Program-made: the position numbers and the translations under genes
Assembly (NCBI RefSeq): GCF_035953295.1
Contig: NZ_CP108370.1
Location: 3,129,001-3,193,000, forward strand
Reading direction: 5' to 3'
DNA from: Streptomyces sp. NBC_01335
GTDB lineage: Bacteria > Actinomycetota > Actinomycetes > Streptomycetales > Streptomycetaceae
Length of the DNA: 64,000 nucleotides
The notes under the pieces: generated by a model
What the model saw: the letters and a program-made list of their open reading frames with translations, nothing else
What the model was told of the DNA's origin: nothing
Database searches by the model: none
In this document: one piece after another, positions 1 through 7,317 of the stretch
How the letters are laid out: every line of letters begins with the position of its first letter
Position numbering within the stretch: the stretch's first letter is position 1

Positions 1-289
1 CGCCGGGGAGCCGGAGTACGGCGTCGCAGTGGGCCAGCAGGCGGTGGGCGACCGGGTAGAGGACCTCGTCCGCGAGGGGATCGGTGGGGCCCGCACCGGC
101 GGAGCGCAGTACGGGCAGGGCGATCCACTCACCGATGACGGGGACGTGCCCGGCCTCGAAGACCGGCCAGGCGGCGGCTTCGAGGCGTGCGAGGTTGTCG
201 GCCATGGCCTGCGGGTCGCCGTCGGTGCCGGAGCGGTAGGGGCCTGCGATCAGGACGAGCATGGGCTTGTCGGTCATCTTGCTGGTCAT
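1..289 (-). CDS. DUF4406-like protein (nucleoside 2-deoxyribosyltransferase fold), 3' end outside window
   Basis: This gene runs off the left edge; about 96 N-terminal residues are visible. After a short leader they read LVLIAGPYRSG, then a helix with ADNLARLEAAAWPVFEAGH and the segment PVIGEW. This matches my memory of the DUF4406 / nucleoside 2-deoxyribosyltransferase-like fold, which has a GPY/F-type loop after the first strand. Those proteins are thought to bind nucleosides or nucleotides, but no substrate can be assigned here. I chose the outermost ATG, at 289. ATGs at 277 and 262 are also possible because none has a clear ribosome binding site. The gene is divergent from the DeoR regulator, only 48 bp away, so the two may share a control region. 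Confidence 0.6.
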   Translation of the reverse strand, partial: MTSKMTDKPMLVLIAGPYRSGTDGDPQAMADNLARLEAAAWPVFEAGHVPVIGEWIALPVLRSAGAGPTDPLADEVLYPVAHRLLAHCDAVLRLPG

Positions 290-301
290 GGCGGCTACAC
301 T

Positions 302-318
302 ACATGCAGAAACATGCA
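302..318 (+). promoter_or_regulatory. Direct repeat ACATGCA x2, candidate DeoR operator
   Basis: ACATGCA occurs at 302-308 and again at 312-318, a 10-bp period, directly before the deoR ribosome binding site and between two divergent genes. DeoR-type regulators often bind short direct repeats in their own promoter. That this is the operator is inference from position. Confidence 0.35.
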
Positions 319-337
319 AGAACAGGAGAGAGTGTGC

Positions 338-1099
338 ATGCTGGCTGCTGAACGACACGCCCATCTGCTCGGTCTGCTCGCCCGCGAGGGCAAGATCGTC
401 GCGAAGGACGTCGCCGCCGAACTGGGGATCTCCGAGGACAGCGTGCGGCGCGACCTGCGCGACCTCGCGGCCCAGGGGCTGTGCCAGCGGGTCTACGGCG
501 GCGCGCTGCCCGTGTCCCCGGCGGTGGTCGACTACGAGGCCCGGCGGAGCGTGGCTTCGGAGGGCAAGGCGAAGGTCGCGTCGGTCGCCGCCGGCCTGGT
601 ACGGCCGGGCGGCTCGCTGATTCTCGACGGCGGAACCACCGCCCTCGCCGTCGCCCGCGCGCTCCCGACGGATCTCGCCTGCACGGTGATCACCCACAGC
701 CCGACGATCGCCGTGGCCCTGCTCGACCACCCGCGCGCGGAGCTCTTCCTGCTCGGGGGCCGCGTCTTCAGACACTCGGCGGTCACCTGCGGCGCGGCGG
801 CGGTCGAGGCCGCGCAGAACGTCTCCGCAGACCTCTGCCTGCTCGGCGTCACCGGCGTACACCCCGAGGCGGGGCTGACGACCGGCGACGCCGAGGAGGC
901 GGCGATGAAGCGGGCACTGTCCGCGCGGGCCGCGGACACCTACGTCCTGGCGTCCTCCGAGAAGATCGGCACCGCCTCGCAGTTCCGCGTCCTGCCCTGG
1001 GAGCGGGTCACCGGGCTGATCACCGACGCCGAACCCGGCGACCCGGTGATCGAGCAGCTCGCGGCGGAGACCGGGGTGGAGATCCTGGCGGCGGGGTGA
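338..1099 (+). CDS. DeoR-family transcriptional regulator
   Basis: A 253-residue protein of the usual DeoR length. The N-terminus carries a winged helix (about residues 3-57, containing VAAELGISEDSVRRDL, the typical DeoR recognition helix). The rest is a DeoRC sensor domain of the phosphosugar-isomerase fold, with LDGGTTALAVA and the later GVTGVHPEAGLTT segment. DeoR proteins usually repress sugar or nucleoside genes and are released by a phosphorylated intermediate; the ligand here is unknown. ATG 338 was chosen because AGGAG at 324-328 sits 9 bp upstream. The in-frame GTG at 332 is too close to that site. The gene is divergent from the DUF4406 gene, which is a likely target. Confidence 0.85.
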   Translation: MLAAERHAHLLGLLAREGKIVAKDVAAELGISEDSVRRDLRDLAAQGLCQRVYGGALPVSPAVVDYEARRSVASEGKAKVASVAAGLVRPGGSLILDGGTTALAVARALPTDLACTVITHSPTIAVALLDHPRAELFLLGGRVFRHSAVTCGAAAVEAAQNVSADLCLLGVTGVHPEAGLTTGDAEEAAMKRALSARAADTYVLASSEKIGTASQFRVLPWERVTGLITDAEPGDPVIEQLAAETGVEILAAG

Positions 1100-1306
1100 C
1101 GGTCGGGGGCTGCGGTCGGGGCGACGGTCAGTGGCCGGGGCGGGCAGGGTGCGCCGGGCGGTGGCCGGCGCTCCAGGCCGCTCCGGCAGCGCGGCCGAGC
1201 ACCTCTTGAGGGTGTGGATCAGCGTGAACGAGCCCTCCCGCCCTGCAGTCTCCGACACAGTGGAGAGCGCGCAACCAGGCGCAACGAGTTGGACGGGAGG
1301 GGCGCC

Positions 1307-1540
1307 ATGGCCCTACGTTTCGTCGGTAAAGATCCCGAGTCCGGCGACCACGGATCACCCGCTGTATGGGTGGACCAGGAGTCCAAGGACCTTGTGATTC
1401 AAGGGTGGACGGCCGACGAGCAGACCGTGAGTGAAAGCTCGCGAGATGTACGGATCCCTGGACACGAATCGGTGATCAGAATTCCGAAGCGGATGGTCCC
1501 GCTTCTCCGGGAGGCGCTTCGTGTCGCAGAGCCTGACTGA
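1307..1540 (+). CDS. Small hypothetical protein, first gene of a DUF6879/XRE cassette
   Basis: A 77-residue soluble protein beginning MALRFVGKDPESG with no signal peptide or membrane segment. ATG 1307 has a GGGAGGGG ribosome binding site a few bases upstream; an in-frame start at 1214 would add a poor leader. It is acidic and ends in a basic helix (RIPKRMVPLLREALR). Its 3' end overlaps the DUF6879 gene by 20 bp, so the two are probably translationally coupled. Small proteins in this position are common beside XRE/DUF6879 regulators of Streptomyces, but I cannot assign a function. The DNA is visibly less GC-rich than the flanking genes. Confidence 0.65.
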   Translation: MALRFVGKDPESGDHGSPAVWVDQESKDLVIQGWTADEQTVSESSRDVRIPGHESVIRIPKRMVPLLREALRVAEPD

Positions 1541-2045
1541 CTTTTCCGACCTCATCAGGTCCGCACGGGAGTCAGCCGTCCACCTTGAGATGCGCGATAC
1601 GTACGGCGTCGAAAACGAGATCGATGGCTTCGCCGCGTGGAAGCGGGGACACCGACTCTCCACGGAGGACCCTGCTTCCTGGTGGCGTCCTTGGCTCGAC
1701 CTCGTGCAGGAGGTCACAGCCAAGGGGGTTGTGATTCGACGGGCCCGCATCGTCTCCGAGCCCGTCAGCGAGTACATCGCCTTCGAGCACTCGGGCACCT
1801 TCACGAACATCGCGGCCGGAGAACAGATCCGTTGGCTGCCCCGTCGCAGCGCCTCGGACCTTGCTCTTCCGGGCAATGATTTCTGGCTGTTCGACGGCCG
1901 AATCGTGCAGTTCAACGTCTTCGACGGAGTCGGGCGGTGGGTCCATACCGACCAGACAGAAGACCCTGCTGTGGCCGGCCTGTGTGCGTCGGCGTTCGAA
2001 GCGGTGTGGGAGCGAGCCGTCCCGCACGACAAGTACATCCTCTGA
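1521..2045 (+). CDS. DUF6879 family protein
   Basis: A 174-residue protein. It has the features I associate with DUF6879: an early helix ending HLEMRDTYG, a W-rich centre (DPASWWRPWLDLV), then RRARIVSEPVSEYIAFEH, and the late RWLPRR and DFWLFD segments. The GTG start at 1521 follows GGGAGG at 1509-1514. It overlaps the previous small gene and lies 18 bp before the XRE regulator, so the three form one unit. DUF6879 proteins are usually encoded beside DUF5753 regulators in actinomycetes and may be their partner or effector. That role is inference; no catalytic motif is evident. Confidence 0.75.
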   Translation: MSQSLTDFSDLIRSARESAVHLEMRDTYGVENEIDGFAAWKRGHRLSTEDPASWWRPWLDLVQEVTAKGVVIRRARIVSEPVSEYIAFEHSGTFTNIAAGEQIRWLPRRSASDLALPGNDFWLFDGRIVQFNVFDGVGRWVHTDQTEDPAVAGLCASAFEAVWERAVPHDKYIL

Positions 2046-2063
2046 TTCCTGACCGGCCAGCTC

Positions 2064-2912
2064 ATGCCCTCTTCTCCGCTCTCCAGCGCCCAAGCAGCAC
2101 GAGCCTCTGTGGCTGCCCGCTTGCAGGGCCTCATGCGGGACGCCGGCCTGACAGGGCATGAGTTGGCCGTTCGGTGCGGCTGGCACAAGTCGAAGTCGTC
2201 CCGGATCGCGCGGGGGAAGACACCTCCCTCGGACGCGGACATCCGTGCCTGGTGCGCTGCCTGCGGGGCCGGTGACCAGGCGGCTGATCTGATCGCCGCC
2301 TCCCGAAACGCGGAGTCGATGTACGTCGAGTGGCGGCAGATCCATCGAGACGGAATGCGGCGCGTCCACGAGCAGACCGTCCCGCTGTACCAGAGGACCC
2401 GCTCCTTTCGCGTGTACGCATCGAATGTCATGCCCGGGATGCTCCAGACTCCCGGGTACACGACAGGGCTCCTGCGGTCCATCACTGCCTTCCAGGGGAC
2501 ACCGGACGACGTGGCCGACGCCGTGCAGGCCCGCATGCAACGGTCCCGCGTGATCCGGGAGGGTGACCATCGGTTCGCCCTGCTACTCGAGGAGACGGTT
2601 CTCTACTACCGGGTGAGTGACGATGCCGCGATGGCGGCCCAACTTGAGTACGTGCTCTCGGTGATGGGGCAGCAGAACGTATCCCTCGGCATCATCCCGG
2701 CAAGGGCCCGCCGCACCGTCTGGCCGCTCGAAGCCTTCTACGCCTTCGACGATCGGCAGGTGGCGGTGGAGACCCTCACCGCAGAGATCAACCTGACTGC
2801 CCCGGGAGAGATTTCCACGTACCTCCGAGCCTTCTCCGAACTGTCCCGGACAGCTGTGCGGGGAGCTGAAGCCCGCGCCCTCATCACCAAGGCACTCGCC
2901 ACCCTCGGGTGA
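2064..2912 (+). CDS. XRE-family regulator with DUF5753 domain
   Basis: A 282-residue protein. Residues about 10-65 form a lambda-repressor-like helix-turn-helix (GLTGHELAVRCGWHKSKSSRIARGK). The remainder is the DUF5753 region typical of Streptomyces regulators, with the landmarks RVYASNVMPGMLQTPGY, RMQRSRVI, FALLLEETVLYY and SLGIIPARA. This architecture is shared with developmental and antibiotic regulators that are often paired with a small DUF397 protein; here the partner is DUF6879 instead. The start at 2064 lacks a strong Shine-Dalgarno but is close enough to the upstream stop for translational coupling. It probably autoregulates the cassette. Confidence 0.88.
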   Translation: MPSSPLSSAQAARASVAARLQGLMRDAGLTGHELAVRCGWHKSKSSRIARGKTPPSDADIRAWCAACGAGDQAADLIAASRNAESMYVEWRQIHRDGMRRVHEQTVPLYQRTRSFRVYASNVMPGMLQTPGYTTGLLRSITAFQGTPDDVADAVQARMQRSRVIREGDHRFALLLEETVLYYRVSDDAAMAAQLEYVLSVMGQQNVSLGIIPARARRTVWPLEAFYAFDDRQVAVETLTAEINLTAPGEISTYLRAFSELSRTAVRGAEARALITKALATLG

Positions 2913-3008
2913 ATCGGTGCAACCGGGTGCAACAGCGTGGCCGCTCCGCAGTCGCCCTTCTTACGGTCGGCTCATCGACCTACGGAACGGTACGGAAAGG
3001 CGCACGGT

Positions 3009-3215
3009 GTGAACGAACGGCGACGTACGACCATGAGCGGACCGGTGAACCTGGCCCTTCCCCTGCCGCCCCCGAAACCGGCGGCCGGATGCGACGTGTG
3101 CGAGGTGCTGGCCGCAGAGCGTTCGGCGGCGCGAGACAGGGGTGACTTGTCGGCGGCTACCGATGCCGATGTGGAGATCAGGAGCCACCCGCACAAGACG
3201 AGGCGGGCGAGGTGA
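3009..3215 (+). CDS. Small cysteine-motif protein
   Basis: A 68-residue protein with a proline-rich start (ALPLPPPKP), then a CDVC motif followed by a charged helix (LAAERSAARDRGDLSAATDADVEIRSH). GTG 3009 was chosen because GGAAAGG at 2994-3000 gives good spacing; ATG 3033 is an alternative with a weak site. Its stop codon overlaps the next gene's GTG start (GTGA), so they are coupled. Similar short CxxC proteins with a helical arginine/alanine tail are frequent in Streptomyces accessory cassettes. The function is unknown. Confidence 0.6.
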   Translation: MNERRRTTMSGPVNLALPLPPPKPAAGCDVCEVLAAERSAARDRGDLSAATDADVEIRSHPHKTRRAR

Positions 3216-3433
3216 CGCGCTCGGTCGCACGGTTCGTGCAGCACCGGATCGCACAACACCCGGATACGGATGTGACGTTCGAGGCGGAGTGCCTCGGCTG
3301 CAAGTGGAGGGCGATGCCTTCGACGGACGGTGCGGCGGTCGATGTGGAGTGCATGAGCCACACGGGGCGCAGTAACCATCGGGGCTTCCGCCGTATCTGC
3401 ACGTCGTTCGCGGCGGTCGTCCGCGACGAGTGA
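3212..3433 (+). CDS. DUF7848-like small protein
   Basis: A 73-residue protein with the pattern VARFVQHRIAQHP, then FEAECLGCKW, VDVECMSHTGR and FRRICTSFA. I recognise this as a widespread Streptomyces small-protein family (DUF7848 in recent annotation). The CxxC, a third Cys and a His could form a small zinc knuckle. The GTG start overlaps the previous gene by 4 bp. It sits inside the regulatory cassette, and the same pair (short CxxC protein followed by this family) recurs in such cassettes. The role is unknown. Confidence 0.65.
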   Translation: MTRSVARFVQHRIAQHPDTDVTFEAECLGCKWRAMPSTDGAAVDVECMSHTGRSNHRGFRRICTSFAAVVRDE

Positions 3434-3523
3434 CCTGCCGGGCCGAGTTGCCCGGCCGGTACGTCTCCGGCCGGGCGACTCCGCGTGTCGAGAGCGGCCC
3501 CACCCTGTAGAAGGAGCCCCCAC

Positions 3524-3752
3524 ATGGGCCTGCCACTTCCTCCCCCGGCGGGGCAGTCGACCTCCTCGCCCAACACGTCGGCCACATCGACCACACCGGC
3601 GATCCCACCTCGGTCCAGCTCCTGATCGACCGGCGCGGCACGCGAGCCTGGCGAATCCGGGGGCTCCGGGGCTCGGTCGTTGAAGGCCTACGACCCCGGC
3701 ACCCGATCCCGCCGACCGCCCGACCGCGAAGGAGCTGATCGCCGCGTGGTGA
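3524..3752 (+). pseudogene. Frameshifted small gene of the regulatory cassette
   Basis: ATG 3524 has a good GAAGGAG site 7 bp upstream and begins MGLPLPPPAG, but that frame stops after 33 codons. From 3556 the frame shifted by one reads VDLLAQHVGHIDHTGDPTSV, then LLIDRRGTRAWRI and LRGSVVEGL; this looks like real protein and has no start codon of its own. Near 3690 a second shift gives PDPADRPTAKELIAAW followed by a stop at 3750-3752. A single intact protein split over three frames is the simplest reading, so this is probably a decayed gene of about 75 residues. Over-interpretation of GC-rich sequence is possible. Confidence 0.45.
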
Positions 3753-4176
3753 TCAGCCCGCCCCCTCCAGCGATCCAACGACCGGGTCCCGACTACCCGG
3801 ACCCGGTGCGACGGGACCCGGTGCTACAAGGCCCGGAGGAACGGGACCCGGTCCACCGTGTCCTCGCTGGTGGGGACAGGGAGCTTCGGGATTCCAAAAG
3901 CTTGAAAGAACGTGGGAAAGAACCACACCCAACCCCCTCCCCACCCAGCGGTTCGGGAGGCGACCGGCGCCCTCGGGGGCCGACCGGCGTCCCTCGGCGC
4001 GTCCTCACCCGGACGGGTGACTTTCGGTAGCTCAGCTGGATTTCCGTCCGGTCGGCAGGCATACGCTCCCCCCAACAACAGGGGCATCCGCCCCACACCG
4101 GACATAGGACGGCCCCCGCCGGGACTGGCATCCCGATCGAGGGCCTGACCAACCAGGAAGTAAGCCCCTCTTCCCG
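3753..4176. other. Intergenic stretch without a gene
   Basis: No convincing coding region is seen. It contains short repeats of GGACCCGGT (3799-3807, 3814-3822, 3844-3852); the 12-mer ACGGGACCCGGT is repeated exactly 30 bp apart (3811, 3841). It also holds an A-rich segment around 3895-3925. It probably carries the promoter of the following winged-helix gene. Confidence 0.4.
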
Positions 4177-5538
4177 ATGGATATCCAGAAGACTAGCGCG
4201 CGCCCGCGCGCCCACACAGTGGTCGTCGACCGCAGCCGCACCCGGACTTCCGGGCTGTCGCACGTGACCGTGCCGCTCACCAGCGAGTTCGTGGTGGTCG
4301 GCAACCATCTGGCCCAGCACCCCGAACTGTCGCTCGTGGCGATCGGCATCTCGGTCCACATCCAGTCGCTGCCGCCCGGCCGACGGGTGGGCATCAAGGG
4401 ACTCGCCGAGCGCTTCCAGGAGGGCGCCGAGACCATCGCACGGGCCATGCGCGAGCTGGAGCGGTGCGGGTACCTGGACCGGCCCCGGGACCGTGTCGGC
4501 GAGGGCCGGTTCATGACGCGGACGATCGCGTACAACCACCCTGACGCCGCCCGGCAGGAGCGCGCCGCGCGGACAGCCGCAGCCGAGGTCAGGGCCACCG
4601 AGCGGAAGCTTTCCGGCGGGACGGTCCTCGGGCGGAGGTCCGCCGTCGTTCCGCGGCAGCGGGCAGGCGCGGGCGCTCCGGCCGCCGGGCGGCGTTACGG
4701 CACCCGGGCCGCGCAAGGACGGCACGGAGCGCAGCCGCGTCCCGCACGGGCGATGTGCACGGCGGCGGACGCGCTGCGGGAGCTGTGGGAGCCGGAGGCC
4801 GCTGCCACGGAGGCGGCTGCTGCGGAGGCAACTACTGTTGCGAAGGTGGTCGCCCAGGTACCGCAGGCGGCCGAAACCGCAGCGCACGTACCCGCCCCGG
4901 TGCCGCAGGAGCAGCCTGCCGTACCTGCCGCGGCAGAACCTGCAGTCGTCGCACCCGCCGCCCCATCCGCCGTCCCCGATACCGCAGTTGCCGTCCCCGA
5001 CGCCTCGACCATCCGTGCCTCCCTCCCCCGCCCCGTACAGCCGTCCGCGTCCTCGGCCGCCGACCTGGAGCGGCACGCCATCGCTGTCGAACTGCTCAGC
5101 GGATTGCGGGGCAGGGACGAGCGGCTGACGCTCAGCGAGAAGGACGTCGAGAAGCTCGCGCCGTCCGTGGGCCTCTGGCTGGAGCGCGGGGTGGAACTGG
5201 ACACCTTGTACCGGGCGCTCCTCGACGAGCTGCCTCCGATCGTGAAGTACCCGGTCAAGTTCGTCGGCTGCCGCTTGGCCGACCGCCTGCCGCCGCCGCT
5301 TCCCGCCCATCGCGGCCCCGGGCATCCCGGCGGTCACGGCGAGGCGCCCCGTAAGCCCGCCGTCACGCCCCTGCAGAACTGCGACAGCTGCGACCGGGCG
5401 TTCCGCTCCCCCGATCCGGGCCGCTGCCGCGCCTGCCGGCCGCCGGGCGCCGAGAGCACCGGCACAGGCACCAGCACGGGCACGGGCACGAGCGCGGAGA
5501 CCGGCGCAGGCACCAGCACCGGCCTTCCCCGTGGCTGA
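4177..5538 (+). CDS. Winged-helix DNA-binding protein with C-terminal CxxC zinc-ribbon-like motif
   Basis: A 453-residue protein. Residues about 27-115 look like a winged helix of the replication-initiator/MarR-like kind: SLVAIGISVHIQSLPPGRR, then GIKGLAERFQEGAETIARAM, a wing with RCGYLDR, and GRFMTRTIAYNHP. A long alanine/proline/valine-rich low-complexity region follows (about 200-290). A second folded helical part covers about 290-380 (AIAVELLSGLRGRDERLTLSEKDVEKLAP). A CDSC...CRAC pair (about residues 406-425) could bind zinc, and the tail is made of STGTGT repeats. Similar proteins occur widely in Streptomyces as helix-turn-helix proteins of unknown role. The ATG at 4177 has only a distant AGGAAG; a later GTG start is possible. 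Confidence 0.65.
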   Translation: MDIQKTSARPRAHTVVVDRSRTRTSGLSHVTVPLTSEFVVVGNHLAQHPELSLVAIGISVHIQSLPPGRRVGIKGLAERFQEGAETIARAMRELERCGYLDRPRDRVGEGRFMTRTIAYNHPDAARQERAARTAAAEVRATERKLSGGTVLGRRSAVVPRQRAGAGAPAAGRRYGTRAAQGRHGAQPRPARAMCTAADALRELWEPEAAATEAAAAEATTVAKVVAQVPQAAETAAHVPAPVPQEQPAVPAAAEPAVVAPAAPSAVPDTAVAVPDASTIRASLPRPVQPSASSAADLERHAIAVELLSGLRGRDERLTLSEKDVEKLAPSVGLWLERGVELDTLYRALLDELPPIVKYPVKFVGCRLADRLPPPLPAHRGPGHPGGHGEAPRKPAVTPLQNCDSCDRAFRSPDPGRCRACRPPGAESTGTGTSTGTGTSAETGAGTSTGLPRG

Positions 5539-5616
5539 CCGAAATCCCGTCGCCTCCCCGCCCCGCCGCTGCATAGAGTGACGGTCGCTTTCCCACCGGA
5601 CCGGGGGCCCGACCGT

Positions 5617-7317
5617 ATGCGTACGCACTATCCGCGCACCCCGCACCTGCCCTGGTCGCCGGGCGCCACCTCCGACGACGTGCGGGTGGCGGATCTGGCG
5701 GCGCTCGCCGGGCGCGAGGTCGTCGTGACGGAGAAGCTCGACGGCGAGAACACCACGCTCTACGCGGACGGGCTGCACGCACGCTCGCTGGACTCCGCCC
5801 ACCACCCCTCGCGGGGCTGGGTGAAGGCGCTCCAGGGGCGGGTGGGTTCCCGCATACCGGTGGGGTGGCGGGTGTGCGGCGAGAACATGTTCGCGCGGCA
5901 CTCGATCCCGTACGACCGGCTGGACAGCTTCTTCTACGGCTTCTCCGTCTGGGACGGCGACCGCTGCCTGGACTGGGACCGCACCACCGCGTTCCTGCGC
6001 GGGCTGGGCATCCCCGTACCGCCGGTGCTCTGGCGCGGGGTGTTCGACGCGCGGGCGGAGAAGGCGCTGCGGAAGACGGTGCTCGACACCGGGCGGCAGG
6101 AGGGGTACGTCGTACGGCCCACAGCGGCCTTCGGCGCCGACGAGTTCGGGCGGGTCGTCGCCAAGTGGGTGCGGCCGGGACACGTCACGACGGACACCCA
6201 CTGGATGCACGCGGCGGTCGTCCCGAACGCGCTGGGCCCCTCCGCCGCCCTGTGGAACGTACGCTCCGGCGGCGCGGTCGACGCGGACGCCGTGTACGAG
6301 GCGCTCCCCCCGGCGGGCAGCGAGCGGCAGGACACCGCGCCCGACGCCCGTACGGCGACCGCCATGGGCTCCGGCGTCGCGGGCGCCGACGGCTCGGCGC
6401 CCTTCGGCGACGAGCGGCTGGCCGGGGTGCTCGCGGGGCTGCTGCACCGTGACCGCCGGACCTCGGTCGCGCCCCGGCTCGCCCCGGTCGTCGGGCTGCC
6501 GCTGGCCATGCGGGTCGCGGACCTGGTGGGGCTCCACCGTTCGCTGCACCGGCCGTACCCGGACGAGGAGCGCCGGACCGGGCTGACCCGGATGTCCTGG
6601 GCGGCCGACCTGCCGACCCTGCACGCGCTCGCGGCGGCCACCGCCCCCACGGACGAGGCGCGCGGGTACGTCGAGTGGTCCGCGCTCCACGCCGCGGAGG
6701 TCCGCGAGCCCGCCGGGCTGCGCGAGGTGTTCGACGGGCTGGAGCCGGACGCGGCCGACCGCTGCCGGGCGCAGGCCCGCGAGGCGTACGCGCTGGGGCG
6801 GATCTCGACCGCCGAGGAGGCGGTCGCCGCGACCTGGCGGCTGCGGTCCGGTGACTTCCCGCGTCTGGTACTGGTGTGCGGGCCGTCCGGCAGCGGGAAG
6901 AGCACGTACGCCCGCGATCTGCCCGGCGTCACCACCCGCGTCGCCCTCGACGACCTGCGCGAGGCGCGTGGCGACCGGGCCGACCAGAGCGCCAACGCCG
7001 AGGTGCTGCGGGAGGCGCTGGACCGGCTGGACCGTGCGCTGGAACCCCGTACGACGACGGTCTGGGACGCGACCTCGCTCACCCCGAGGCAGCGCGCGCT
7101 GGTGCACGCCACCGCCGCGCGCCGGGACGCGATGGTCACGCACGTGGTGGCGGTGGTGGGCGCGGAGGAGCTGGCCCGCCGCAACACCCGCCGTACCCAT
7201 CCCGTACCGCCACGGGTGCAGGAGGCGCAGCTGCGGCGGTACGTCCCGCCCTACCCCGGCGAGGCGCACCGGACCTGGTACCTGGGCACGAGCGGGACGG
7301 TGGAGGCGAGGGCCTGA
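5617..7317 (+). CDS. RNA ligase fused to polynucleotide-kinase-type P-loop domain
   Basis: A 566-residue protein that would re-seal broken RNA. Residues about 25-225 show nucleotidyltransferase ligase motifs: TEKLDGEN (K40 is the predicted AMP-accepting lysine), CGENMFARHSIPY, FYGFSVWDG, EGYVVRP and VAKWVRPG. The C-terminal part has a Walker A (GPSGSGKST, about 422-430), then DDLREARG, whose Asp and Arg match the catalytic pair of T4-type 5'-kinases, and a basic lid (RRNTRRTH). It would thus make 5'-phosphates and ligate. ATG 5617 was preferred over an upstream GTG at 5578, which lies within the probable promoter. Its stop overlaps the next ATG by one base, so the two genes are coupled. Confidence 0.85.
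   Translation: MRTHYPRTPHLPWSPGATSDDVRVADLAALAGREVVVTEKLDGENTTLYADGLHARSLDSAHHPSRGWVKALQGRVGSRIPVGWRVCGENMFARHSIPYDRLDSFFYGFSVWDGDRCLDWDRTTAFLRGLGIPVPPVLWRGVFDARAEKALRKTVLDTGRQEGYVVRPTAAFGADEFGRVVAKWVRPGHVTTDTHWMHAAVVPNALGPSAALWNVRSGGAVDADAVYEALPPAGSERQDTAPDARTATAMGSGVAGADGSAPFGDERLAGVLAGLLHRDRRTSVAPRLAPVVGLPLAMRVADLVGLHRSLHRPYPDEERRTGLTRMSWAADLPTLHALAAATAPTDEARGYVEWSALHAAEVREPAGLREVFDGLEPDAADRCRAQAREAYALGRISTAEEAVAATWRLRSGDFPRLVLVCGPSGSGKSTYARDLPGVTTRVALDDLREARGDRADQSANAEVLREALDRLDRALEPRTTTVWDATSLTPRQRALVHATAARRDAMVTHVVAVVGAEELARRNTRRTHPVPPRVQEAQLRRYVPPYPGEAHRTWYLGTSGTVEARA

Noticed and set aside
4027-4041. GGTAGCTCAGCTGGA looks like a tRNA D-arm.
   Set aside because: No acceptor, anticodon or T-arm is found around it, so it is most likely chance or a very old fragment.
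3793-7269. 1158-codon minus-strand frame opposite the winged-helix and ligase genes.
   Set aside because: Low-complexity arginine/glycine/proline protein with no domain; the plus-strand proteins carry the recognisable motifs.
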